This document shows, in pieces, positions 43,187 to 51,044 of a DNA stretch of 64,000 nt. The notes beneath the pieces are model-generated. The model was given only the letters and a program-made list of their open reading frames with translations. It was not told the DNA's origin and made no database searches. The position numbers and the translations under genes were made by a program. Position 1 is the stretch's first letter, and every line of letters begins with the position of its first letter. This DNA is from Sphingomonas sp. GM_Shp_1 (GTDB lineage Bacteria > Pseudomonadota > Alphaproteobacteria > Sphingomonadales > Sphingomonadaceae), in the NCBI RefSeq assembly GCF_026540895.1, contig NZ_JALNUR010000003.1, forward strand, positions 62,001 through 126,000, read 5' to 3'.

Positions 43187-44367
43187 TACCATCCTCCGAA
43201 ACGGGGCCAGGTCGCGGCGATCATCGGATCGCTGCCATGGACGACGTGATAGGCGGGATGCTGCGCCCCGGTCGAACAGGCATGGTTGGGCAGGACGCGC
43301 ACCCGGTCGCCGATCGCGAGCGGGGGCAGGGTGCCGCCCGAACCCGGCCGCACGGTGATGATGCCATGTTCCTGATTGGCGTCGGCCAGGATCAGGTCGG
43401 GATAGGGCGTGCCGTCCATATCGCAGACGATGCCATAGCCCTGGTCGACCGGCTGCCTGGCGGTGCCACGGTCGCGCGACATGGCCATCCAGCCCGCATC
43501 GATCAGGATCCAGCCCTTTTCGCGCTGGAAGCCGATGACCGTGCCCAGCACCGACAGCGCGATGTCGTCGATCGCGCAGACGCCGATGCCGTGCATCACC
43601 AGGTCGAAAAAGACGAAGACGCCCGCGCGTACCTCGGTCACGCCGGTCAGGTCGGTGGCGAAATGCGCGGTCGGGGTCGATCCGACGCTGACCACCGGAC
43701 AGGCCAGGCCGGCGGCGCGCAGCGTCGCGGCGGCATCGACCACGCTTTCCCGTTCGACCTCGGCACAGCGGCGCAGCTCGTCGGGGGTGCGCGCGGCATA
43801 GCTGCCGCCCGCATGGGTGAGTACGCCGCGCAGCTCGGCCCCGTCCGCCAGCGCCCGGCCGATGGCGAGCAACTGTCCGGTGTCGCCCGGCAACACGCCG
43901 GAGCGATGGCCGTCGCAGTCGATCTCGATCAGCGCGGGGATGGCGGTGCTCGCCGCGCGCGCGGCCGCCGCCACCGCCCGGGCCTGTTCGAGCGTGTCGA
44001 GGATGACCGCCAGGTCGACGCCGCGCGCGCGCAAGCTCAGCACACGGGGCAGCTTGTCCGGCGCGATGCCGACCGCGTAGATCATGTCGCGCACGCCCGC
44101 CGCCGCGAACTGCTCGGCCTCGCGCAGGGTGGAGACGGTGGCGGGTCCCTGCGGCCCGGTCATCAGCCGTGCCGCGACCTCGACCGACTTGCCGGTCTTC
44201 AGATGCGGACGGAGCGCCACGCCCATCGGCGCCAGATGCGCCTTCAGCCGGGCGATGTTGCGGTCCATCCGGTCGGCGTCGAGCACCAGGCACGGCGTCT
44301 CGACGGTCGCCAGCGTCTCGGAGGCGGGCGACATCGCCGGTTGGGCGAGTGTGTCGGCTTGCATCAT
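43186..44367 (-). CDS. DSD1-family PLP enzyme (D-serine dehydratase / D-hydroxyaspartate-type)
   Basis: 393 residues. Fold-type III PLP barrel with TPCLVLDADRMDRNIARL and the Schiff-base lysine in LRPHLKTGKSVEVA. VSVGSTPTAH and VRAGVFVFFDL (phosphate-binding region) follow. The C-terminal domain has GDRVRVLPNHACSTGAQHP, where His-x-Cys is the Zn-site pattern of D-serine dehydratases and D-threo-hydroxyaspartate dehydratases. Start at 44367 has GGAG at 6 nt; the open frame continues upstream only as overlap with the aldehyde dehydrogenase. The coupled RidA gene supports a dehydratase that makes an aminoacrylate-type intermediate rather than an aldolase. Confidence 0.88.
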   Translation of the reverse strand: MMQADTLAQPAMSPASETLATVETPCLVLDADRMDRNIARLKAHLAPMGVALRPHLKTGKSVEVAARLMTGPQGPATVSTLREAEQFAAAGVRDMIYAVGIAPDKLPRVLSLRARGVDLAVILDTLEQARAVAAAARAASTAIPALIEIDCDGHRSGVLPGDTGQLLAIGRALADGAELRGVLTHAGGSYAARTPDELRRCAEVERESVVDAAATLRAAGLACPVVSVGSTPTAHFATDLTGVTEVRAGVFVFFDLVMHGIGVCAIDDIALSVLGTVIGFQREKGWILIDAGWMAMSRDRGTARQPVDQGYGIVCDMDGTPYPDLILADANQEHGIITVRPGSGGTLPPLAIGDRVRVLPNHACSTGAQHPAYHVVHGSDPMIAATWPRFGGW

Positions 44368-44386
44368 CTTGGTCTCCCTCCGGGGC

Positions 44387-45820
44387 TCAGGCCAGGATCG
44401 CCTTGGTCTCGAGATATTCCTCGAAACCATGGACCCCATATTCGCGGCCGTTGCCCGATTGCTTGTAGCCGCCGAACGGCGCGTGCGCGGTCCAGGCGGG
44501 ATAGTTGACATGGACCTGTCCCGACCGGATGCGCCGGGCCACGGCTTTCGCGCGCTTGGGATCGCCCGACTGGACATGCGCGCCCAGGCCGTAGACGGTG
44601 TCGTTGGCGATCGCCACCGCCTCGTCCTCATCGGCATAGGGCATGATGCACAGCACCGGCCCGAAAATCTCCTCGCGCGCGATCCGCATCGTCCGGGTGA
44701 CGCCCGAGAAAATGGTCGGTCGGACGTAGAAGCCGCGATCGAGTCCGGCCGGGCGGCCGGGGCCTCCGGCGATCAGCCGCGCGCCCTCCGCCTGGCCCGC
44801 CGCGATCATGTCCTGTACGCGGGCGTACTGCGCGGCATTGGCGATGGGGCCCATGGTCGTCGCCTCGTCGCTCGGCGGACCGACCCGCCACTCGGCAGCG
44901 GCGCTGGCCGCGAGCGCCTCGACCTCGACCAGCCGGTCGGCGGGGACCAGCATCCGGGTGGGGGCGCTGCACGACTGGCCGACATTGCGCATCCCCGCCA
45001 TCACCCCGCGCGGCACGGCCTGTGCGAAGTCGGCATCGGGGAGCAGGATATTGGGCGACTTGCCGCCCAGTTCCTGCACGACGCGCTTCACGCTGACCGC
45101 CGCTCCTTGCGCGACCAGCACGCCCGCGCGGGTCGAGCCGGTGATCGAGATCATCGCGATGTCCGGATGTGCCGCCAGCGCCGCGCCGACCACCTCTCCG
45201 GTGCCGCCGACCAGGTTGAACACCCCCGCCGGAGTCCCCGCATCATGCATGACCTGCGCGAACAGCAAGGCGCTATAGGGCGACAATTCGCTGGGCTTCA
45301 GCAGCACCGGGCATCCGGCGGCGAGGGCGGGGGCGACCTTGGCGGTGATCTGGTATAGCGGCCAGTTCCACGGGGTGATCAGCGCGCAGACCCCGATCGC
45401 CTCCTTGCACAGGGTGAAGCCCGGTTCCTGCCGCTCGAACCGGTAATCCGCCAGCACCTCCATCTGCGCGCGGACATGGGCGATGGCGAAGGGAACTTGC
45501 GCGGCGCGGGCAAAGCCGATGGCGGCGCCCATCTCGCTCGCGATGGCCCGGGCGAAATCCTCGGTCCGTTCCTCCAGCAGCGCGGCGATCCGGCCGAGCA
45601 GCGCGATTCGCTCCGCCACCGGACTGTCGGCGAAGGTAGGAAAAGCACGATTGGCGGCGGCTACCGCCCGGTCGATATCGGCGGCAGACCCTGCCGCGAC
45701 GGCGCCGATCGGCGTCTCGGTCGCGGGGTCGATGACGGGAATGGCGGGCGCGGCCGCCACCGGTTCGCACCAGTCGCCGTCGATATAGAAAAGTCCCGCC
45801 CTGTCGTTCGTCATGGTCAC
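44387..45820 (-). CDS. NAD(P)-dependent aldehyde dehydrogenase
   Basis: 477 residues, complete ALDH: ITPWNWPLYQITAKVAPALA (cofactor region), SITGSTRAG, the general-base Glu in QELGGKSPN, the nucleophile Cys in NVGQSCSAPTR, and EEIFGPVL. It would oxidise the aldehyde released by an amine or amino-acid oxidase. ATGs at 45820 and 45814 are both possible. It is first in the five-gene minus-strand operon and shares a divergent promoter region with the HAD/cupin genes. Confidence 0.93.
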   Translation of the reverse strand: MTMTNDRAGLFYIDGDWCEPVAAAPAIPVIDPATETPIGAVAAGSAADIDRAVAAANRAFPTFADSPVAERIALLGRIAALLEERTEDFARAIASEMGAAIGFARAAQVPFAIAHVRAQMEVLADYRFERQEPGFTLCKEAIGVCALITPWNWPLYQITAKVAPALAAGCPVLLKPSELSPYSALLFAQVMHDAGTPAGVFNLVGGTGEVVGAALAAHPDIAMISITGSTRAGVLVAQGAAVSVKRVVQELGGKSPNILLPDADFAQAVPRGVMAGMRNVGQSCSAPTRMLVPADRLVEVEALAASAAAEWRVGPPSDEATTMGPIANAAQYARVQDMIAAGQAEGARLIAGGPGRPAGLDRGFYVRPTIFSGVTRTMRIAREEIFGPVLCIMPYADEDEAVAIANDTVYGLGAHVQSGDPKRAKAVARRIRSGQVHVNYPAWTAHAPFGGYKQSGNGREYGVHGFEEYLETKAILA

Positions 45821-46108
45821 CTGTCACTTTTCACTTGCGCCCAGTCTAGTGGCAGCCGGTCAGCAGACGCTCCCGAAAACGGGGGGGCAAACGGCATTCC
45901 CGATGCCGTCCGGCCGCCACGGCCAGCGATTTCCCCCGTGTTGAAGCGCTTCGACCCGTGTCTGGCAAGGAAGAGTGCGGCATATTATGCTGCGGCATGG
46001 GGAAGCGCATGCCGAACGCCACGCCGGCGCGGGGGAAATCAGCAATTCTGCCGCGCCGCCGCCGCTACCATCGGCACCGACATACTCACAGCAGCAAGGG
46101 GGCCGACC
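45821..46108. promoter_or_regulatory. Divergent promoter region with CAGCATANNRTGC site
   Basis: 288 nt without a convincing gene. It holds one copy of the shared 13-mer (minus strand, 45980-45992), whose core GCATATTATGC (45980-45990) is a perfect palindrome. TCAC repeats occur near the aldehyde dehydrogenase start (45826-45837). It should contain promoters for both flanking operons. GTG 46109 is preceded by AAGGGGG. Confidence 0.5.
45980..45992 (-). promoter_or_regulatory. Candidate operator CAGCATANNRTGC, copy 3
   Basis: The minus strand reads CAGCATAATATGC. It matches the two copies at 53886 and 53977 at all specified positions, and its GCATA-T-TATGC core is a perfect palindrome. It lies between the aldehyde dehydrogenase operon and the HAD/cupin genes. 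Confidence 0.5.
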
Positions 46109-46771
46109 GTGCTTCGTCCGAAATACATCACCTTCGATTGTTATGGCACGCTGATCTATTTCGAGATGGCGCCGGTGGCGCGGCGTCTCTACGCCGACCG
46201 GATCGCGGCGGCGGACATGGACCGGTTCTGCGCCGATTTCTCCGCCTATCGCCTGGACGAGGTGCTCGGCGCGTGGAAGCCCTATCGCGACGTGGTCGAG
46301 GGATCGCTGCGCCGGACCTGCGCCAAATGGGGCATCGAGTATCGTGACAGCGACACGGCGGAGGTCTATGCCGCCGTCCCGACCTGGGGCCCGCACCCGG
46401 ACGTCGTCGCGCCGCTGACGCGCGTGGCGGCGGAATATCCGCTGGTCATCCTGTCCAACTCGATGATCGACCTGATCCCCGCCAGCGTCGCCAACCTCCA
46501 GGCGCCGTTCCACGCGGTCTACACCGCCGAGGAGGCGCAGGCGTACAAGCCCCGGATGCAGGCGTTCGAATATATGCTCGACCGGCTCGGTTGCGGGCCG
46601 GAGGACGTGCTGCACGTCTCGTCCAGCTTCCGCTACGACCTGATGACCGCCCATGACATGGGCATCACCAACAAGGCGTTCGTCAATCGCGGCCATGAGC
46701 CGCTGAACAGCTATTATCAGGTGCATGAGATCCCCAGCATCGCGGGTCTGCCCGGGCTGGTGGGGCTGTGA
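46109..46771 (+). CDS. HAD-superfamily hydrolase, haloacid dehalogenase type II-like
   Basis: 220 residues from a GTG supported by AAGGGGG 6 nt upstream. Motif I is ITFDCYGTLI with nucleophile Asp10; motif II is VILSNSM; the lysine is in QAYKPRMQAFEYML; motif IV is in HVSSSFRYDLMTAHDMGI. This is the (S)-2-haloacid dehalogenase type II layout. Many members act on phosphates or other small acids, so dehalogenation is not assured. The stop overlaps the cupin gene start (GTGA). The pair faces the amino-acid oxidation operon. Confidence 0.87.
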   Translation: MLRPKYITFDCYGTLIYFEMAPVARRLYADRIAAADMDRFCADFSAYRLDEVLGAWKPYRDVVEGSLRRTCAKWGIEYRDSDTAEVYAAVPTWGPHPDVVAPLTRVAAEYPLVILSNSMIDLIPASVANLQAPFHAVYTAEEAQAYKPRMQAFEYMLDRLGCGPEDVLHVSSSFRYDLMTAHDMGITNKAFVNRGHEPLNSYYQVHEIPSIAGLPGLVGL

Positions 46772-47472
46772 GCGTCATGGCCGAGGTCCGCTCGTTCATC
46801 GACCTGCGCGCCTTCGCCGCGTCGGTGGAGGCGCCCGCCACCGGCGACTATCGCAGCGCGCGCGTATCGCTGCCGCTCGCCGAGGGGCCTTGCAGCGTCG
46901 AGTTGCTGGCGCTCGACGGCGCGGCGGGGTCGGATGCAGGATTGCCCGGCGACGAGTTTGTGATCGTGCTGGCGGGCTCGCTGCGGCTGGGCGAGGTGAT
47001 GCTGGAAACGGATGCCTGCGCGGTGATCCCCAGCGGCGTCGCCTTCGACTGGCAGGCCGCGCCCGGCACCCGTGCGCTGGCGATGCGCTATGCCATCGAA
47101 AAGCCCGCCGCCGACCGGATCGTGCTCATCGATGAGAGCGCCGCGCTGACCCCGTCCAACCCGCCGCTCGCCGAGCTGCTGGTCGGGCCGACGCCGTCCT
47201 GCCGCAACCATACCGACTATCTGTCGAGCGACGGGGTGGTCATCTGCGGCACCTGGGATTCCACGCCCTATCACCGCACCGCGATGCGCTATCGCCACCA
47301 CGAGCTGATGCACCTGCTGAACGGCAGCGTCACGTTCCGGGACGAGACGGGGGCGAGCCGGACCTTCGGCAAGGGCGACATCTTCCTGCTCGAACATGGC
47401 GCGATGTGCTCCTGGGACAGCCAGGAGAATGTGAAGAAGGTCTATGCGATCTGGCGGCCGGTGGTCGCCTGA
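46768..47472 (+). CDS. Double-cupin protein (DUF861/ureidoglycine aminohydrolase-like)
   Basis: 234 residues in two cupin barrels, about 30-110 and 135-230. The second has the metal-type motif YRHHELMHLLNGSVTF and a GKGDIFLLEHG strand, and the protein ends ENVKKVYAIW. The GTG at 46768 overlaps the HAD stop; an ATG at 46777 is an alternative. No enzymatic class is certain. Cupins of this kind often sit in amino-acid catabolic clusters as sensors or hydrolases. Confidence 0.75.
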   Translation: MSVMAEVRSFIDLRAFAASVEAPATGDYRSARVSLPLAEGPCSVELLALDGAAGSDAGLPGDEFVIVLAGSLRLGEVMLETDACAVIPSGVAFDWQAAPGTRALAMRYAIEKPAADRIVLIDESAALTPSNPPLAELLVGPTPSCRNHTDYLSSDGVVICGTWDSTPYHRTAMRYRHHELMHLLNGSVTFRDETGASRTFGKGDIFLLEHGAMCSWDSQENVKKVYAIWRPVVA

Positions 47473-47481
47473 TCCTCCCCT

Positions 47482-47511
47482 CGGGGCGATGCCGCGACCG
47501 GCATCGCCCCG
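47482..47511. terminator. Bidirectional terminator hairpin
   Basis: CGGGGCGATGCC (47482-47493) and GGCATCGCCCCG (47500-47511) form a perfect 12-bp stem with a 6-nt loop. It lies exactly between the convergent cupin gene and the ABC ATPase gene (stop at 47513). No long T-run is present on either side, but position and stability make it a shared transcription end. Confidence 0.65.
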
Positions 47512-47512
47512 A

Positions 47513-49294
47513 TCAGAGCAGTTCCAGCGACCGGTGGCAGAAGATCTGCCGGTCCTCCGCCAGCAAGCGCGGCGGCATCGTCTCGGCGCAGGAGGGCAGG
47601 GCGCGGACGCAGCGCGGGTGGAAGCTGCAACCCGTGGCCGACATGCGCGCGCCCGCCGTGCCCGCCTGGCGCGCGGGCGTCTCCTCCAGCCAGCCGGGCC
47701 GCAATTCGGGCACCGAGGCGGTCAGCAGCCGCGTATAGGGATGGTGCGGCCCATCGCCGAGGCCGTCGCGCGTCACCTGCTCGGCGACCCGCCCAGCATA
47801 GAGGACCAGAACGTCGTCGGCGATCGCGCGCACGATCTCCAGGTCATGGGTGATGAACATATAGGCCAGGCCCAGTTCGCGGCGCAGCTCGATCAGCAGG
47901 TCGAGCACCGCCTCGGCCACCACCGGGTCGAGCGCCGACGTCACCTCGTCGCACAGCAGCAGGTCGGGCCGCGCCGCCAGCGCCCGTGCGAGGTTGGCGC
48001 GCTGCTTCTGCCCGCCCGACAATTCGCCGGGCAGCCGGTCGGCGAGCGATGCGGGCAGGCGGACGAGGTCGAGCAGCCGCGCCACCTCCGCCCGGGCCGA
48101 GCGCCGATCCATCCCGTGATAGAAAGCGAGCGGCCGGGCGATGGCCGCGCCGATGCTGACCGCCGGGTTGAGCGCGGTGTCGGCGCTTTGGAATACCATC
48201 TGCACCCGCCGCAGTTCCTCGCGCGAGCGGCGGCGGACCAGCGAGGCGAGCGGCCGGCCGTTCAGCAGGATGCGGCCCGCCGTCGGTGCGTGCAGTCCCG
48301 CCGCGACGCGGGCGAGCGTGCTCTTGCCGCAACCCGACTCGCCGATCACGCCCAGCACCTGGCCGCGCCGGATCGAGATGTCGATGCCGTCCAGGATCCT
48401 GGTCCGGGGCATGCCGTCCGTGCCCGTCCCGCCATAGCCCGCGACGATCCCCCACAGGTCGAGCAGCGGCGCGTCCTCGCTCGGCGGCGCGATGGCAGGT
48501 GTGCGGGGGGCGGCGGCGGCGACCAGCGCCTTGGAGTAGCCGTGCGCGGGCGCGAACAAGATCTGCTCGGTCGTACCCAGTTCCTGCACCGCGCCGCCGC
48601 GCAGGACGGCGATGCGGTCGGCGATCTGCGCGACGACCGACAGGTCGTGGGTGACATAGACGGCGGTGGTGCCGAGGTCGCGCACCGCGTCCTTGAACGC
48701 CTTCAGCACCTCGATCTGGGTGGTGACGTCGAGCGCGGTGGTCGGCTCGTCGAAGATGACCAGCGCCGGATCGGTGATCAGCGCCATCGCCGCCATCAGC
48801 CGCTGGAGCTGCCCGCCCGACACCTGGTGCGGATAGCGCGCGCCGACTCCCTCCGGATCGGGCAGCGCGAGGCGGCGGAACAGGTCCTTGGCCTTGGCCT
48901 CGGCGGCGGCGCGGTCGAGCGTGTCGTGGATCAGCGCGGGCTCGATCACCTGCGCCATGATGGTGAGCGCGGGGTTGAAGGCGGCGGCGGCGCTCTGCGC
49001 GACATAGGCGACGGTGCGGCCGCGGATGCCGCGCAGTTGTTCGGGGCTCGCGCCGTCCAGCCGCTGGCCCGCCACCTCGATCGTGCCGCCCGCGATCCGG
49101 CAGCCGGGACGCGCATAGCCGAGCAGCGACAGCGCGATGGTCGTCTTGCCCGACCCAGACTCGCCGATCAGGGCCAGCACCTCGCCCTTGGCGACCGACA
49201 GGCTGATATCGGGCACGATCACGATCTCGCGCCCGTCCTCGCCCGTGGCGGTGATGCGCAGATGCTCGATACGGACGAGCGGCGTGCCGGTCAT
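47513..49294 (-). CDS. Fused DppD-DppF-type dipeptide ABC transporter ATPase
   Basis: 593 residues carrying two complete nucleotide-binding domains. The first has Walker A GESGSGKT (44-51), signature QVSGGQLQR and VIFDEPTTALD. The second has GESGCGKS, ELSGGQKQR and LLLCDEVTSALD. The C-terminus has the oligopeptide-ATPase tail with CSFHPRCVRALPSC, a four-cysteine-like motif. It powers the DppB/DppC permeases encoded just upstream and overlaps dppC by 4 nt. The fused form replaces the usual separate D and F proteins. Confidence 0.95.
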   Translation of the reverse strand: MTGTPLVRIEHLRITATGEDGREIVIVPDISLSVAKGEVLALIGESGSGKTTIALSLLGYARPGCRIAGGTIEVAGQRLDGASPEQLRGIRGRTVAYVAQSAAAAFNPALTIMAQVIEPALIHDTLDRAAAEAKAKDLFRRLALPDPEGVGARYPHQVSGGQLQRLMAAMALITDPALVIFDEPTTALDVTTQIEVLKAFKDAVRDLGTTAVYVTHDLSVVAQIADRIAVLRGGAVQELGTTEQILFAPAHGYSKALVAAAAPRTPAIAPPSEDAPLLDLWGIVAGYGGTGTDGMPRTRILDGIDISIRRGQVLGVIGESGCGKSTLARVAAGLHAPTAGRILLNGRPLASLVRRRSREELRRVQMVFQSADTALNPAVSIGAAIARPLAFYHGMDRRSARAEVARLLDLVRLPASLADRLPGELSGGQKQRANLARALAARPDLLLCDEVTSALDPVVAEAVLDLLIELRRELGLAYMFITHDLEIVRAIADDVLVLYAGRVAEQVTRDGLGDGPHHPYTRLLTASVPELRPGWLEETPARQAGTAGARMSATGCSFHPRCVRALPSCAETMPPRLLAEDRQIFCHRSLELL

Positions 49295-50079
49295 CGCCGC
49301 CGCCGTCCGGGAAGGGAGTCGATCACCAGGTTCATTCCGATCGTGAGGGAGGCGATCGCCAGCGCGGGGAACAGCACGGCGGGCGCGCCGAAGCCGAGCC
49401 CGGCGATATTCTCGCGGACCAGCGCGCCCAGATCCGCCTCGGGCGGCTGGACGCCCAGGCCGAGGAAGGACAGGCCGCTGAGCAGCAGGACGACGAAGAC
49501 GAAGCGCAGGCCGAAATCGGCGGCGAGCGGCTCGGTGACGTTGGGCAGCACCTCGCGCACCACGATATAGGGCAGGCGCTCGCCCCGCGCCCGCGCGGCG
49601 GCGACGAAGTCCAGCGCCATCACCCCCAGCGCCAGCGCCCGCGCGGTGCGGAACGCGCCGGGGGTGTAGATCAGCGCCAATGTGCCGATCAGCACGGGCA
49701 CCGACGCGCCGGTCGCCGCGATCACCACCAGCGCCAGCATCAGGCTGGGGATGGCGATGACGATGTCGAACAGCCGCGACAGGCCGATGTCGATCCACCC
49801 GCCCGCCGCCGCCGCCAGGCCGAGCAATATGCCCGACACCGCCGCGATGCCGGTCGCGACGAAGGCGATCAGGACGGTATGGCGCGCGCCGTAAAGCACC
49901 CGGCTGAGCATGTCGCGGCCCAGATAGTCGGTGCCCAGCGGGAAGCGCAGGCTGACGGGATCGAACACGTCGAGATCGACGACATCCCCCACGCCGTGCG
50001 GCGCGACGCTGGGGCCGAGCAGTGCGACGAGCATCCACGTCACGACGAGGCCCAGGCCGATCCGGCCGCTGGTCGTCAT
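49291..50079 (-). CDS. Dipeptide/oligopeptide ABC permease (DppC type)
   Basis: 262 residues. The N-terminal membrane helix after GRIGLGLVVTWMLVALLG is followed by HPLGTD-like RFPLGTDYLGRDMLSRVLYG, the DppC hallmark. The EAA loop is AAARARGERLPYIVVREVLPN. A GTG at 50088, overlapping the dppB-type stop, would add three residues and is an alternative start. It forms the channel with the DppB-type protein. Confidence 0.93.
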   Translation of the reverse strand: MTTSGRIGLGLVVTWMLVALLGPSVAPHGVGDVVDLDVFDPVSLRFPLGTDYLGRDMLSRVLYGARHTVLIAFVATGIAAVSGILLGLAAAAGGWIDIGLSRLFDIVIAIPSLMLALVVIAATGASVPVLIGTLALIYTPGAFRTARALALGVMALDFVAAARARGERLPYIVVREVLPNVTEPLAADFGLRFVFVVLLLSGLSFLGLGVQPPEADLGALVRENIAGLGFGAPAVLFPALAIASLTIGMNLVIDSLPGRRRR

Positions 50080-50084
50080 CGCCC

Positions 50085-51044
50085 TCACCGGTGCCGCAGC
50101 CTGGGGTTGGAGAGGATCGCGACCAGATCGGCGGTCGTGACCAGGATCAGATAGGCGGTGCAGAAGAGGATCGCGACCGCCTGCACCAGCGGCAGGTCGC
50201 GGGTGGCGACCGCGTCGACCATCAGCCGCGCGACGCCCGGATAGTTGAAGATGATCTCGACCACGATGACGCCCCCCAGCAAGGTCGACAGGCTGAGCGC
50301 GATCGCATTGGCGATCGGCCCGATGGCATTGGGCAGGGCATGGCGCAGCACCACGCGCGCGGGCGAACAGCCCTTCAGCCGCGCCGCCTCGCAATAGGAG
50401 GTGTCGAGCGCGTCGATCACCGCCGCGCGCGTCATCCGCACCATCTGCGCCATGACGAAACACGCCAGGCTGAACACCGGCAGCGCGAAGACCCGGACCA
50501 GATCCCAGCCAGAATGGATGTCGCGGGTCGAGGACAGGGCGGGCAGCCAGCGCAAGGTCACCGCGAAGATCATGACCGCCAGCGTCGCGATCAGGAACTC
50601 GGGCACCGACACGATGCCGATCGTCGCGATGCTGATCGCCCGGTCGAAGGCGGTGCCGCGCCGGACCGCCGCGACGATGCCCAGCGCCAGCGCCAGCGGC
50701 ACCGACACCAGCGCGGTCAGCCCGGCCAGCGTCAGCGAATTGGCGAGGCGCGCCGCGATCATCTCGCGCATCGGCAGGCCGGTGATCAGCGAATGGCCCA
50801 GATCGCCGGTCAGTACGCCGGCCGCCCATTCCCCATAGCGCCGCCAGGCGGGCTGATCGAGATGCATCGCGGCGCGCAGGCCCGCCACCGCCTCGGGCGT
50901 CGCGCTCTGGCCCAATATCGCCTCGGCCACGTCGCCCTCCATCAGTTGCGCGATGGCGAAGACCGCGACCGAGACGAAGACCAGTGTCACCAGCGCGGCG
51001 CCGACCCGGCGGCCGATCAGCAGGAGGAGGGGGGAGCGGATCAT
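50085..51044 (-). CDS. Dipeptide/oligopeptide ABC permease (DppB type)
   Basis: 319 residues, six membrane segments. The family start LIGRRVGAALVTLVFVSVAV and the periplasmic domain LGQSATPEAVAGLRAAMHLD are clear, and the EAA loop is YCEAARLKGCSPARVVLRHA. The ATG at 51044 overlaps the substrate-binding-protein stop by 4 nt. The frame to 51299 is overlap. It pairs with the DppC-type permease in an importer for short peptides or similar amino compounds. Confidence 0.93.
   Translation of the reverse strand: MIRSPLLLLIGRRVGAALVTLVFVSVAVFAIAQLMEGDVAEAILGQSATPEAVAGLRAAMHLDQPAWRRYGEWAAGVLTGDLGHSLITGLPMREMIAARLANSLTLAGLTALVSVPLALALGIVAAVRRGTAFDRAISIATIGIVSVPEFLIATLAVMIFAVTLRWLPALSSTRDIHSGWDLVRVFALPVFSLACFVMAQMVRMTRAAVIDALDTSYCEAARLKGCSPARVVLRHALPNAIGPIANAIALSLSTLLGGVIVVEIIFNYPGVARLMVDAVATRDLPLVQAVAILFCTAYLILVTTADLVAILSNPRLRHR

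Noticed and set aside
47444-49570. 708-codon plus-strand open frame
   Set aside because: Mirror of the fused ABC ATPase; no recognisable domain and it crosses the 47482-47511 terminator hairpin.
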